Positions 25,000-41,814 of a stretch of DNA of 64,000 bases are shown here, piece by piece. The position numbers were made by a program, and so were the translations under genes. Source of the stretch: Corythucha ciliata. Its lineage: Eukaryota > Arthropoda > Insecta > Hemiptera > Tingidae. The stretch spans positions 48,016,751 to 48,080,750 of the forward strand of contig CM075942.1 of NCBI GenBank assembly GCA_038030265.1, written 5' to 3'. The notes beneath the pieces are model-generated. The model was not told the origin of the DNA and made no database searches. It saw only the letters and a list, made by a program, of their open reading frames with translations. Every line of letters starts with the position of its first letter. Position 1 is the stretch's first letter.

Positions 25000-27900
25000 T
25001 ATAATAATGAGTCTGACAGGATAATTGGGTACGGTGTGAATTTTTGGGGTGCGAAACGACTGTAATATCAGTTGGAGCACGTGACCAAAGTGACAACTGT
25101 GGCAAAGGAAATGATCGCTGTATCCGCTTTCTGACGTTAATAATATCGACTTTCGATTTTATTAACCAGTGTATAACAATCGATATGAAAAACGCACGGT
25201 CACTAAATTACCATATCGATGTGAAGGGAGAAGTGTGTTTGTTTTTAATGCTCATCATAAGTCTCTTGTCTTGAAAGACCTTGTTTTAGACGGCCGTTGA
25301 CAGCTTAATTGCACAGTTCATCACGAGTGTCGACCTACTTTTTATTAGTCCCCTCCCCCTCCTGCCATCATTCCATTCGACCTAAGGAACCTGTTCAAAA
25401 TATTGTTAATTTGTGGTCTTTTTAAAACAGTATCGCCGATGATTTATTTCTATTTGAGTCCAGATATTTTTAAGGGCTTGTAGTTTGGTGGAGGCGGCGG
25501 AGGGGGGTCTCGTGCGCCATGATTTCACTGACTGCTGCTCAACGAGCAGAGCGATTAAATTGCTTCGACTTCTTTTAATTTGCACTCCCCCCCCCATCCC
25601 CCGTTTTCTTTCTTTCCGCTTGGTGTCACCTCCACTCGTTGTAAGAGGAATTTCGAGAAATGTAGAATTGAATGAGAGAAAGAAAGGTGATGGTTATGAT
25701 GATGGTTGGGGGGTGGAGGGAGGGGTGAAAAGAAGGCGATCTTGAAAAATTAGTCGCAGTTGTTTGGAAACTGCTTTCCCCTGTGGCAGAAGGTTTTGTG
25801 TCCACCGTTATCACAAATTGGGGTGGAAGGGTGTTTCACCAAAAGAACTGTAATGAAAAATCATTGAGTAATAGTGTCCTGGAAAAACGTATTTTTCCCT
25901 TCTTAGAGCAACGGGAAAAGAGGAGTATCCCGTCTTACGCGGCTATTTCCACACATACGGATACCCGAAGTTTCATCATTTTTTGTTCAGGGTGCGCGTA
26001 ATAAAATAATTGAGCAATTTTCACGGGATGGATTATGTTTTGTGAAATCCTGTACGGTATAATTTCTCTATATCTATACATTTGATACAGTTCGCTTCAC
26101 GCGTTCATTATCTTGCGTAACTCGTTTCTTTAATTGTTTTAATTAAATTGTTTCTCGAGTGTAACTCCATCCATGAAGAATCGATCAATTGAGAGAAAGG
26201 GAACCAAAAAGAAAGAAAAAGTGTTGCGTGGAGGACCACTATCGCGCCAGTGAGTTAAGCTCCCATATCGGCATGAGTAAAATACCGTAATTTTGGTATA
26301 GTTGCGCAATACTTTCGATGCTCCGGAAGAGAGAAAGAAAGAGCCAAAGGCACGAACAATACTTGCATTTACCCCCGCCCCCTCCTCATAAGTCCCAGTC
26401 CATAATATTCTTGCGTGCCAGTGAACCACGTTCGGCCCAATTATAATGCACTCGTTACCCTCAAAACTTTTACTTTCAAGCGAGACCTTTCTCCCTCATC
26501 AATGGTCTTACTACCAATGGGTGGTGCAAGTTAGTGGGGCCTTCCCCCTCCCCACAGAATTTCCCTGAAGCTTATATTTCGCGTGAGACGAGTAAAAATG
26601 AACTTTAATTAATCACAAACAACTACTTTTGGAACTACTATTTAACGACTGAATCCACAAAATTATCAACAGCTAGCCGCTTCCTTGAATAGTGGTCAGA
26701 AAAAGAGCACGAATCTCACGACTGGCTCCTTTTTTCCGCGAATTATTCGCCTTCTTTATAATTACCGCGAGGGGGATCTAATTTTAAATACTTGCATCTT
26801 CTTAAAGAAAAAAAACAGAAAAAACCTCTCCCGTGGGATTGTTATTGAGGGAAAAAAACATTCTCAAGGAGGAGCCGAGATTTTTCTTTGTGGTGTAATT
26901 ACGTAAAGCGTTAGTGCGAGCTGGTCTCGTGCGTTTTGCGGCATCATCAAATGGGTTTTTTTTCTAGTAATGTTGTACTTGAGAGCGGATGAATACTGTT
27001 AGGAACTGAATGATTTGAGATGATTCGCTACCTGCTGTATATTACCGGTATATATAACCATGGAGCAGAATAACTAGAGTAGGACGCGACTTAAAAAGAT
27101 AGAATTGAATAGTTTTGTCGGTGTTTCTTTTAGTTCGTCCACTTACTGTATCTAAAAGGATTTGTTTTTAAAGAGAATGAGACAAAAACGCTCGGAAAGG
27201 ATTTATTTCTTCGAGTGGACAACGGACAAAAGATAAAAGATTCACTTTCACAGTATTTTCGAGCTTTTCTTCGTACAGAAACAGTTCTAATTTTTTAAGT
27301 ACTAGGTATCTATTCGATCATTTTTAAAGGTAAAGCTCTTGTACTTTGGGCTGTTTTCCATTTAAGGAATTTATCTTTATTTTAACGGGTTGTTACGGTT
27401 CATTGATGACCTCTCTATGAGGAGTGCGACTGCTACCGGCGTTATTGTTGGGGTTTGGTCTATTTTGTCGGCACCAGAGTGGTCCATCGAGGCCCACGTG
27501 GCCTTTTTTCACTAGGGGGTGACGGCACGTCTGCTGGGGGGGGGGGGGCGAGCGGCCAAAATCGACGACATCGTATTAGGGAAACCCTAGGGCGTATCGT
27601 GATATTTTCATGTCCGGTGCGATTGTCATGGTGGTTGCCCCTTCCCTCATCACAATATTTCTTTATTCCAACAATAAGCAGAGGCGAGGGAGGGATGGAG
27701 GGGGTTTAGGAACGAATTTCAGAGTTGCCAGATTGTACTAAAAACCACGTTTTGGGCTATACTGGAGGGAAATCCTCGGTTTTCGAGGATAAGTGCTAAA
27801 CGGTGATTTTGGTACGATGCGAGTATTGGGCTACTTGGCGCATAGAACATCAGCCAAGATTTTCTCACTTATTTTGGAAAATTGTAGGGTCCGCGCTCAA

Positions 27901-28050
27901 ACACAGTATTGGGGCTAGCAGGGGTTGAGAATCTTTAAAGCACAGGTACGGCAATACGTCATGCCATATTACCCTAAACTCCCTACCAACTTCTGAAATC
28001 GAATGTAATGACTCGTGCATTGTGTGGCTGACGCACACGAAGGCACTCTG
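25000..28050. other. Non-coding DNA, no supported gene
   Basis: No convincing exon on either strand. It contains a T-rich segment and a G-run (near 27535-27548), and no repeat family dominates. Confidence 0.5.
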
Positions 28051-28059
28051 ATTATACTC

Positions 28060-28335
28060 ACGCCCTGAAACTGGCAAATCTGACTCAATTCACCCTTAAA
28101 ATGGCCAAACCGATCATTTGCGTTCCAAAAATGGTCAAACTAACCACTGGCTCCTTTAAAATGGCTAAACTGACGATTCAAGTTCTAAAAATTACAAAAA
28201 CGCCAAAAAAATGTCAGAATTTCAATCCCTGTTCTCAAAAATTGCCAAACTGTAACTGACCATTCGCGGCCTCCTATGGTGGAATAACTTTTGATTCGCG
28301 CATTGAAAATAGCTAAACTGATGATGATGATGAGT
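28060..28335 (+). repeat. Degenerate tandem array, AATGGCCAAACTGACCATTCG family
   Basis: Six to eight phrases of about 35-45 bases with words 'aaaaatggccaaactgaccattcgcg'. The inverse words (GTTTGGCCATTTT, GAATCGTCAG) make up the arrays in two CNOT1 introns (53.5 and 56.8 kb). Confidence 0.65.
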
Positions 28336-28858
28336 ATCTGCTCCGAGGGGTCTAACCATAGCGCTTCAAGCGCGTTCCTTTGGAAGTCTTTTTTTTGCTT
28401 CAACTCTCCCCCTGGAAATCGTCAATTTTATCCCCGAAACTCATTGTTGCACCAAACTATTTTCTGTGAATGACTATCCACCTCAGTAGACCATTTTGCT
28501 TGGAAACTGAATAATCGGCTAACACTAATGGACGTTCATTCATGGAATCTTGAATCATTTAGGCCAAAAACTGAAAATCTTAGTGCCCGGAATTAGACAA
28601 TTTGGGCGCGAATCTTGTTCGATCGACCAAACAGCCATTTAGCCCCGGTTGTTTGACCTGCGGTTGTCGACATTTTGCCCTCTCCCTCTCGAAATGTAAA
28701 TATATCAAAAAAGGTTAATTTTAAGCACTAAAACTGATTGTATTATGTACTTAAGAAGCAATAATTTAGCCTTCGTTGGTTGATTTTCGCGTTCAATCGA
28801 TGTCAAGGCTCTTGAACGGACTGCCACAGCTGTTGGTTGAAAAGCCACGCCGCCAGGA

Positions 28859-29249
28859 AAAGGCCTATTCACACACATCTGTGCCGTGAACAGGACATGC
28901 CCCGTCCGTGACACGTCCGGCAAGTGAAGTATTAGCTCCGTTCGTTTGTCAGTCCCGGACTACTCCGAGCAGCTCGAGGTTTTGTAACCTCGCGGGTTAT
29001 CATGTGGAATAACAGGGAAAAAAGTATAAAAGGTTAGTACTTTCAGCGCTATTAGTGCAGCTCCGGACGACAAACGAACAGAGCCAATTATTCTCATAAT
29101 GGTAATTAGAAGGCTCTTCACACCTATCTGGCACGTGACACGTGCCGGATATGTGTGAACGAGCCTCTTAATTCCCATGTGAGAATAATATTTTACTTGC
29201 CGGACGGGGCACGTCCAGTTCACGGCACTGATGTATGTGGATAGACCTT
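28859..29249. mobile_element. 391 bp fold-back element (MITE-like)
   Basis: The left end AAGGCCTATTCACACACATC and the inverse of the right end AAGGTCTATCCACATACATC match over about 65 bases, including GTGCCGTGAAC and GCCCCGTCCG. A second inner pair (GCTCCGTTCGTTTGTC with GACAAACGAACAGAGC) and a self-complementary core near 29110-29170 make almost the whole element foldable. No coding capacity and no clear target duplication. Confidence 0.75.
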
Positions 29250-30085
29250 AATCGTTCCATCCAATATTCAATTTTGGCCATTTTCGACCAACCTTCATCT
29301 ACATAACGTGTGTTGAAGAGCCATCATCCCCCTCCCCCTTCCTTATAATGACCTCTACTGTTTTCCGAGTCATAATGACTGATCAGATTGAGAGCATTCA
29401 GTTCACCTTTGTCCTCTCGGCACACCCACTGCTACATAAACCACTGACTAGCACAAGAGTACTCACTATACCACGCAGCTCATTATCCACTCTGTGCCTT
29501 TCTCACATGAGAGCCAACACATTTTCAAGCGTAGTTAAGCCGAGGAATCGTAATCAGACAATATAGAAACCAGAAAATCCATCCACTGGGACCACCCTAC
29601 ACCTCGCCACACCTTCCCCGGCTCTTGTAATTCAATTTCTCTTCGTCACGCTTTAGGGAATATGAGGAGTCTCCGACGTCAAGAAAGACTGAAAGAAGTT
29701 AGCCAGAGATTTCACCAAAAATAAAAACGTTATTAGAAAAAAAGAAAAGAAAAATACCTCCTCCTTTAATCTTTGCACTGCATAACCCAGGACACCCCTC
29801 CCCCATATTCCAGTTGACAGGAGTCGCTCGTTTTATATGGAAAAATAATAATTTTCTCCTTCACGTTTCGTACGAAATCGTCACGTTTATGTCCTTATTC
29901 TCTTTATTCTTATTTTGAACTCGGAAATGTATCAAGAGAGTTTTCTCGCGAGATATGAAACAATGAGACAGCGTCTACGAGTTGAAATGGACCAATTTCC
30001 CTAGCTTTTCTCCGGCTATTAAAATTTACAATTACAATATAGTATCTACGAGAATGAATATAAGTTGGAATGACGTCATCGTGCT
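29250..30085. other. Non-coding DNA, no supported gene
   Basis: Nothing recognised on either strand. Confidence 0.5.
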
Positions 30086-30089
30086 AACT

Positions 30090-30690
30090 TACCAAGGAGG
30101 CAATTCGTGCGGCTCCTGAAAACTCGCGGAAGTCGCCTTCGGGGTGAAAACCCCTTCGACAGCTCGTCCGCTCAAAACCCCGTCTCGATTTTCGGTTTCC
30201 TTGAATGCTCCGATTCGGCTCTCTCTAAACCGCAATTTCGTATCGGAATTGCGCAGGGGTTGCTCTTTCACAAAAGCAATTTCGCGAGTTTTCAAACTCA
30301 AAAACCTATTTCGTGGGGTCTACTGCATCAAAGCAGCCAATCACGCAGAATTGGCTGTCAAAAACCAATTTCGCACGAGTGGCTCTCGAAAAAAGCAATT
30401 TCGTGGTTTTCGCTCGTTTAAAAAAGCCAATTTGGCGTGGTTTACTCGTTTTAAAACAATGTCAATTTCGCCCATTCGTCTGTGACAAAACTCGGTGGAT
30501 TTGGTTTCTTCGAAAAGTCTATTTTACGGGCGTGTCTTTGGCTTTCTTACAAAGCAATTTCGTGGCTTAGGTTACATCGCTCGGCCAATTTCGCGCATTC
30601 GGCTCACGAAGAACTAGTTTCGCACAGCTGGCTCTTCCAAAAATCAATTTCGTGGCTTTGGCTCTTTAGAAGGAGCAGCATTCACTTGAA
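30090..30690 (+). repeat. Degenerate tandem array, AAAAGCAATTTCGCG family
   Basis: About 18 phrases of 30-40 bases built on (C)AATTTCG(C/T)G(G/A) followed by a TTTGGCTC-like word. Because the unit is often a multiple of three with few stops, several long overlapping open frames arise here. They are not genes. Confidence 0.75.
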
Positions 30691-30699
30691 GGAACAATT

Positions 30700-32763
30700 A
30701 TGAGCTTTTGCATGTCGACTACAATGCAGGGGGCCGAGACGTACGCGGGAAATGCTGCACCCCCTGAAAACGAGCCCAAAAAAGGCCGCAGAATCATTAG
30801 AAAGACCCGTTAAACGTCTCGTTTGAATTCGAAATCCATTTCGATTTTCCTCCTGTCGAAAACTCTGTAGATATGCCGTTTCGTTCAATTTTCAAATGTT
30901 GGCAATTTTCGGCCAATTCGCCCAGTTAAACCCCCAGGGGCGATTTTGGCGTTATTGAGTCATTTTTTTTTTAAGTGTTTCGATTTGAGTCTGACTCGTT
31001 TTATTAGTCCCTCGAGGGGCCCTCGATTAGGCCCCTTAAAATGGCCTAAAATGAGCGTTTTGCTGTATTGTTTGTTAACGATTTGGTCGGATTTTTCGTG
31101 GGTTTTAAGACAGTATCGGTAGCCCAATACAGCTGTGCGTATTTTACAAATATGAATAGGTACCTAAAACACACGTTTTAGAGCTTTTCCTCGAATTTAG
31201 CCCCGAAATAGCTCATAACACTATCAACCCCCCCCCCCCACGTTCATTCGGAAGGAAAAGAAAGCCGCTGCCAGTCTTTGGCATTTTTGTGCTTTTCATT
31301 TTTTTTTTTTTTTTTCCCCTCCAAATAGCGAAAGACTCATGAGAGCGTGACAGATGCCGTAAAACTCGATGCACCGAGGGCACGACCTTTCATTTTCAGG
31401 CGCGGGGTAGAACAGGCGTGATCGCCTATATTACCGTGTTGTCCATTATAAATTCGATTAAGCAATTGTGGTGGTGTGATAACGATTTTTAAAAGGAGAG
31501 GGAGAGGTGAGTCTCTTCTATCCTCGTGATCGTTGCGCCGTTACCTTTATTGGATGCTATGACCGTACCGGTGATGCAGCGCCTTTATTTGTTATAGTTT
31601 TCCTCGGTTCTTCTTGTTCGCTAAAATTTTGTTTCGGCCACGCTGTACTTACTCCTTTTCACTGAATATGACTGGGAGAAAAGAGGAAAACATTTACGTT
31701 TATTCTTTTTAGAATAATAAAAAGGGAAAAATATTACGCTTTCACCCCTTGGATAATGTTCAATTTAAGTTTAAGCGAAAGAAAAGCTGTCGTCTCAGTT
31801 GTTATTTTTTTTTCGTATAACCATAAATCAAAAAGTCGAAAAAAGAGCGTTATTCTCGTCCTTTATTCAATCACCGGATAATACAAGTGCTCAATGACTA
31901 GGCGTGTTCTCGCCTTTATCCGTTTCCAAGTACTCCTTTGGTATTCTTCAAGAAAGGAGGAAGAAAAGTTTCCTTTTTGGTTGAAACCAAGACGCTGGAC
32001 GTCAGAAAGTCCCCCCCCCTCCCAGCTCACCCATCCACGACAGGAAGGCAAATCACTTTTTGACCGCCTCTCGTCTTTCATTGAATTGATGTACACACTC
32101 GAAAACTTTTGTTGCTTCAAGCGTTTTTCTCATGAGAGAAGTTTCGCAGCAATTAAAAGCGTTCGAACTGTGTTGTTCGCCTCCACTCTCACTCCATCCA
32201 TTTCAGGTGCCCTAACGTGCGGTGGAACGTCTCCGGAAAAAGGGTTTTCTGTGGGGGAAGGGGGGGCTCGTGAACGTTTTTTCGAAAATAAAAGAGTGCG
32301 TGAGAGGGGAAAGTGAAATAATAGTCCTGCGGTTCGAAACATGAGGTTTCCTCTTTCTTTCCGATTTCCCCATTCCCTTTTCGTTAATTACGTTGAAATG
32401 CACGGCGTTTGTGCAGAAATGCATGAAGGAAAAAGAAAGAAATAAATCTTTTAGCGGTCAAAGAAATGAAATTGAAACTATTTTCTGTTCAAATACCATC
32501 TAGGGGACAAGTTTCTTATATTTATCAGAACTCCGGCGGATATGTCCGACGTTTTTTTTTAAACAACCTGTCGATTTTAAAGCGGCAGGCCTTAAAAAGT
32601 GTATTTTGCTTATTTAACAGATCCACAGGCGATGTTGCCCTATAAAAAGAGTGTCGTGGAAATCTAATTTCAGTTAATTGGAGATATGCAAATTGTACTG
32701 CTAATAGTCGATTTAATCATGAATTTTATTGATATTTAACACAATTTTTGTGTTTTTTCTTAG
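30700..32763. other. Non-coding DNA upstream of the WD40 exons, probably intronic
   Basis: No exon recognised. It contains T runs (near 31300-31315) and C runs. It ends with the polypyrimidine tract and acceptor TTTTTTCTTAG before 32764. Confidence 0.55.
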
Positions 32764-36698
<3,935 letters not shown>

Positions 36699-36912
36699 AA
36701 AAAAACCTCCCCTACCCCACTTTTTTTTCACGTAACTTCTCTCTGTGGCCTTTCATTTGAAAATTATTTTATGAAAGAACCCCCCCCCCCCCAAATTACC
36801 CGACCAGTTTCCCCACTTCAATAACTTTTTTTGAGTACGACTGACTAAATAATACGACGTGTAACGTGGCCAAAATATGTAAATTTTTATTTTAGTGATT
36901 GTAAATCAATTT

Positions 36913-36918
36913 ATTAAA
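36913..36918 (+). terminator. Candidate poly(A) signal (ATTAAA) of the WDR47-like gene
   Basis: ATTAAA lies 215 bases after the stop codon in an AT-rich 3' region. Another ATTAAA lies near 37446. Which is used cannot be told from sequence. Confidence 0.35.
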
Positions 36919-37890
36919 AAAAAGAGTGCGAGGGCGATGTCCTCCCCCTCTTTTCTAACCGTGTAAAAATTTATCGTTTTTTGTGTCAAATTTACAAGCT
37001 TCAGTTAAAACTAGTCAGGTTAGCGAGATCCCTTCTTCCCCAGCACCACAACACAACCGTTTGTCAACGTTCAGCTTTATCACAATCCCACTTTCCTCCT
37101 TTCCCGACATCGAAAAGATCTTTATTAACCGAATTTTGCTAACCAATGAAACTGTTTTACAAATTATATATATATTTATATTTGTACCATTTTTGTAAAT
37201 TTAAAAAAGACGCATTTAAACATTGTATATTTTTGTTCAACTGTTGGTAGCTAGAAAAGATTAATACCTTTAACCGCGTGAGCTTAACGAACAAAATGTT
37301 GTTTTCTTTTTCGTTTCAGATCTGGCAACGCAAAAAGTAATAGAGTTGTTATTTTTTCTTTATTGTTAAAAATATAAATAGCGCTTATATCGTTAATGAT
37401 ATACTGCATTAATGAATAGAATGTCTTATGCGTATAATATTCTATATTAAAAAATAATATTAACTTTTTTTCGGCCCTTTCCGCCTCTTTAAATGAACTT
37501 TGTTTTCTATGATACGCTAGGAAGACGGCAGCTTCGTTGCATGTCCCTCCCCCCGCGCTACGGGCTCGGGGCTCGTTTCAGGCCTTTTCGGACTTCGGAC
37601 TTATCCGATAGTTCTTGATTGGTGTGTGCACCGAATGGGGGAATAATCCAGGACATGTAGCACACAGTAAGGCTTGGAATTTTACCGGGGGGGGGGGAAG
37701 GTATATTTGTTCACCCTGGTAACGAGGAGGAAAGCTATATATTACCGCCACTAAGAAGGCGGGGGGCAATATATTTCATTCAGTTCAGTTCGTGCATCGT
37801 TCACATCAGTGTTACATCGATGCATCAGGCGACGTTTTCGAAGGCTCTTTCCCGTGACAAAACCACTGAACGCCATGTGAGAGGGGGGCG
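36919..37890. other. 3' flank of the WDR47-like gene, no supported gene
   Basis: Very AT-rich to about 37470, then mixed sequence with a G run near 37687-37696. No coding signal. Confidence 0.5.
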
Positions 37891-37899
37891 CAGTCATAA

Positions 37900-38130
37900 A
37901 TTAAGTTTCGTGGGGTACATACATAATAGAAAATAAGTAAATTTGAAATTTCAGGGCTACATACTCTTAGACAACGACATTGAAAGTTTCGGAGAAAAAT
38001 CAGTCGTGAAATTAGCTTAGCCCTAAAAAGCCACAAATTTGAATATTTCGGAGGATAATTAGAAGCGAAATTGCATTTTAGCCGGGAGCAATAGCCACAA
38101 ACTTCCGGTTTTGAATATTCACTTCCAGAT
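37900..38130 (-). repeat. Degenerate array, GAAATT-CGGAG-AATAAT family
   Basis: About six phrases such as 'tttcggaggataattagaagcgaaattgc'. The inverse words fill part of the CNOT1 intron at 61.0-61.1 and 61.9-62.5 kb. Confidence 0.6.
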
Positions 38131-38157
38131 TTTGGATCTATAAATAAACAGCCTCGA

Positions 38158-38787
38158 TTTTTTTTTTTTTTAACAAGACTAACCAAGAAATGGTTTTACA
38201 AGTATTTTATCTAGGTTAATTAATTATATCACAGTTGGGTTTAACTTGGATGTTGACTGTCTTATAGGGCAAGGTATCACAGTTGGAATCACAGAATATT
38301 TTTGTTGCTGTCAGCATTGCGTAGTGCGTATTGTAGTCCAATCTGGCATTTGTTATTAGGTGATTGTGGACGGGAATAATCACAAGCGGACGGTGTCTTG
38401 GAGAAGACGGGGTTTAAGTCTCTGCGAGATCTGTTGTCCTAATGAATAGTAGACTGCTCGTGACACCTCAGCTAGGTTACGGTGGAACCTGGAGAACTTT
38501 ATTCCGATGCATTGTTTTATTGTAGGCAAGGCCATTTCCATGTGTAGTTGGGTGTTGCGGATGAACCATGGCGCATTTACTGCCATTCGAAGGAATTTGT
38601 TCTGGATAGTTTGCAATTTTTGTATTTTGGATGCGCCTGCTGCTCCCCATATCTCACTGCCGTACATTATTAGAGGGTGGATTAGCGACGTGTGTACCAT
38701 CGTACAGAACCGTGGTTTTAGATTGTTTTTACTTCCATGTTCCCGTAGGGAAGGAAGTTTGGTAATGGCAAAAAAATTAGCTGACAC
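38158..38787 (-). pseudogene. Jockey-type LINE, 3' part (C-terminal domain, 3' UTR and A-tail)
   Basis: The minus-strand frame 38380-38787 encodes the region after the reverse transcriptase: LIHPLIMYGSEIWGAAG, IQKLQTIQNKFLRMAVNAPW and IRNTQLHMEMALPTI. This matches the typical Jockey C-terminal pattern of a Tyr-Gly-x-x-x-Trp-Gly box, then a QN(K)xLR..NAPW box. A T run at 38159-38172 on the + strand is an A-tail on the element's strand, marking its 3' end. A 220-base stretch between stop and tail would be its 3' UTR. It could be the end of the same copy as 40203-41110 or of a close relative, because the two pieces appear to overlap slightly in protein space. Confidence 0.75.
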
Positions 38788-40202
38788 CAGATTCGTGTTC
38801 CTGGACCCCGAAAAGGCCTAAATCTCGATTTTCAGTATGGCGTCTGTCGTCCGTCCATCGTCCACTTTTCTCTCGACAGATCTGGACGAGTGATGGCTCA
38901 AAAGTTGTGTCTTCATCTCTAGATGTACACCGTAAAATTTGAAAACGATTGGTTAAGCGATTTGAAAGATATTATAACTAATGTGTTCGAAGTAAAAACG
39001 GTTGGACCCTTATAACTCCAAGAGAATATTATAAAATTTGATTATCGATCGCTCAAAATCGTCGTCTAGGTTCCTAGAAGACGCTGCTAAAATTTGAATA
39101 ATATTTTTTGAGCGGAACAGTAGCTAAGGTTTGGAATGCGTTTCAGCTCTTTTTTTGCTTCAAACCTATCTCCTATCAGAATTTTAGTCCGATTTCCCCT
39201 CATGATGGCTTAAAATGACCACAACAAAATTCCCCATCGATGAACTGGCCATTTTTCGAAATTTGGTTATTTTTAAATTAATTTTTCAAACAATTTGACG
39301 AGGATGAATTCGAAGATTCGTTTCTCTTCGATTATTTTAAGTTTTAGCGAGTGTCTTATTGATCAAATTGTGTCCATTATTTCATTCATTGATCGTGTTG
39401 AATATTTCAAATTGATAGTTACCGTTAAAGAGAACTATATTAGGTTACAAAATTCATTATTCGTCACGTCGTTAGAATTTGTGTGTTCATATTTTTTTGT
39501 GTGTTATTATTGCATCAATCGTTGACATGGGATAAATATTGAGAGACATAGAGCTCTTTCCAACAAATTTTAGAACTTTGGCATTTTTATGAGAACAGAA
39601 CTTCAGGACAGGCTAGGGCAAATTAATTAATTTTGATGGGTGAGTTTTAATGATTAATCACACGTGTCGGAATTGTTTAATGTGAAAGGCATGTTGTAAG
39701 CGAACGACGGGAACATGGAAGTATCGTGGGGTCCTCCACACAAACTTAATTTACATTTCAGCCCTCAAAACTTAAGTTGTCGTCTACAGGCCAGGGGGGT
39801 TGCGAAGAACGTGCTTGAGTTCAAACAAATCTAACCACAAGAAACTCTAACCACAAATAAATTGATTGAAGCACAAAAAACCTTGAATCCCTAAAAGCTC
39901 GAACCACAAAAAGCTGTAACACTCAAAAGATCAAACCAAAAAATGCTCTAACCACAAAAGCTCTGACCACAAAGTCTTCTATCCACAAAAAGATCAAATG
40001 TCACGCAAGTCAAACGTCCTCAAGTCGACTTCGTGGCTGAAAATTAGGCTTAAACTGATCATAAGCGCTAATTGGCAACAATAATGACAATCCGTGGCTG
40101 AAATAAGGTAAAAGCCACAGTTTAACGCTACATAAAAATTATATTTGTTTTGTCCTGTATTGCTTCTGGAGGTTAGAATATAAGGAATCTGAGTTTTCGT
40201 CG
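38788..40202. other. Spacer separating two minus-strand Jockey pieces
   Basis: About 1.4 kb with no coding signal. Its right part (39830-39990) is the CTCTAACCACAAAAAG tandem array. No terminal repeats or target duplication mark it as a single clean insertion. Confidence 0.5.
39830..39990 (-). repeat. Short tandem array, CTCTAACCACAAAAAG unit
   Basis: Eight or nine copies of a 16-20 base unit with the core AACCACAAAAAG. It is the inverse of the array at 3.72 kb. Confidence 0.75.
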
Positions 40203-41110
40203 TCCTTACCCTTATACTAACTCCAGAGTAGGTCAATAACCGTCAATTTGTTGGGATTTTTTCTGTATAGGATGAAGTAAAGTAGCCGCAGTTTCAAATA
40301 TCCATCTATGATTTTGTTGGTTATGTGTTTCTCCTAGGTTAACCTTCTGTCTAAATGAATCCCGAGGTAGCGCACAGATTGCTTTTTGCCGTTCCATTTT
40401 ACTATGCTGTTGTCTATGCTTGGTTCGGTAGGTTCCTTGGGGAACCGGAGAGTAAATACCTTGGCCTGGCATTTAGCTAAATTTAGTATTATCTTCCACT
40501 TATTCATGTATAGTGTGACCTTCTCAAGTGCTCCTTGGACTGAGTTTCGTGCATCATCGATGTCTTTGTTCGAGGAGTATAAGACAGTGTCATCTGCGAA
40601 GATAGCGTGCTGGATATTTTGTGTACTTGGGAAGTCACTTATGTACAAGTTAAATAACATTGGCGAAAGAACCGATCCCTGGGGAGTGCCGGCGAGTACT
40701 GGTAGCTGCCTCGATGTAGTGTTGTTGAATCTTACGTAGAAGTATCTTTCGGTTAGGAATGAAGATATAATTTCATAGAGATATATTGACAGTCCCGCTT
40801 TTTTCAATTTATACTTGATTCCGACATGCCAAACCTTATCGAACGCTTTTTCGAGATCTAAGAAAATACCGACCGTACGCTCCTTGTTCTCGAATCCTTT
40901 TATTATGTCTTCTGTGAGCCGGTAGGCTTGGTGAGTAGCTGAGTGCCTCGAGAGGAATCCAAATTGCTGCTGAGGTATAAGACCTTCCGTGTGCTTCGCT
41001 AGTCTACGTTGTATGCATTTTTCAAATAGTTTCGTTAAGGCAGGCAAGAGGCTGATAGGTCGGTAGTTTTGCAGCACGGGAGTGCTACTGACGTAGATCC
41101 TTACCTGGTA
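40203..41110 (-). pseudogene. Jockey-type LINE, reverse transcriptase domain
   Basis: A minus-strand open frame from about 41110 to the stop at 40334 carries the reverse transcriptase core in order: NYRPISLLPALTKLFEK, QFGFLSRHSATHQAYRLTED, FLDLEKAFDKVWHVG (first catalytic Asp), AGTPQGSVLSPMLFNLYISD, the catalytic box FADDTVLYSS, then LNLAKCQAKVFTL and YLGIHLDRRLT. The next codon, which in Jockey relatives is usually Trp, is TAG. Reading resumes after it (EKHITNKIIDGYLKLRLLYF) to a stop near 40215. The catalytic residues are intact. The endonuclease and ORF1 are missing, so the copy is 5' truncated or broken at about 41110. It is inactive, but its domain is much less decayed than the 4.4 kb copy. 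Confidence 0.88.
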
Positions 41111-41814
41111 TTCCAGAGGAATAGAAAGTAGGTAAAGAAAAAATGTATAAAGTTATTCTTTTCAAACAAATAATGTGTTTCATTTTCAAACGATGATTAA
41201 ATTTTTTTATAAAGATAAAGAACGAAAGTAAATAATTAACCGAACGTAAACAAGTTAAGGCGATCGAAAGTAATTCGCGAAAAAACTAAAACATAATAAC
41301 TGTTATTTTCAAAAATCAAAAATGCAAAAGGAAAGTATTCGTATTTACTATTAACACGGTATTTTGCGAACGCGACTCGCGGTAAAATGATAATAAACAA
41401 AAAGAAAAACAATATATTCAAATAATCGAAGCGGCAAATGGGCGACGCTTAACCACACTCTCACTGGAGATTTAGATAGCGGGACTAAATAAAAAGGGAG
41501 AGTGGACGGTTTGGGAATTTGGTAGAATTGAATGATAGCGAAATGGGGACTCACCAGGTACCAGAAGGAGAACCACACCAGCTTCGGGCCAGCAGACACG
41601 GTGCTGGAAGACGGGTGCCAGATTTCTCGGTGGGGGGGGGGGGTGAAGACGGAACGTAGATCTCTGTGCCGCTTCCACGGCGAAACTCGAAACTCGAAGA
41701 ACAACTGGCGGAGAGACGATACAACTGGGCTCCTCTGATGCGTCAGAAGGGCAAGAGAAGAATGGGTGACGTAGAGGTGCTTTACTGAACACGACGAAGA
41801 CTAAAGTTCGAAAT
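41111..41814. other. Non-coding DNA between LINE fragment and repeat arrays
   Basis: AT-rich to 41450, then mixed with a G run at 41631-41643. Short open frames only. Confidence 0.45.

Noticed and set aside
30107..30703. Overlapping open frames of 70-113 codons
   Set aside because: They lie inside the AAAAGCAATTTCGCG tandem array. All three frames are open because the repeat lacks stops, and there is no family resemblance.
40386..40739. 117-codon plus-strand frame
   Set aside because: Antisense shadow of the minus-strand Jockey reverse transcriptase.
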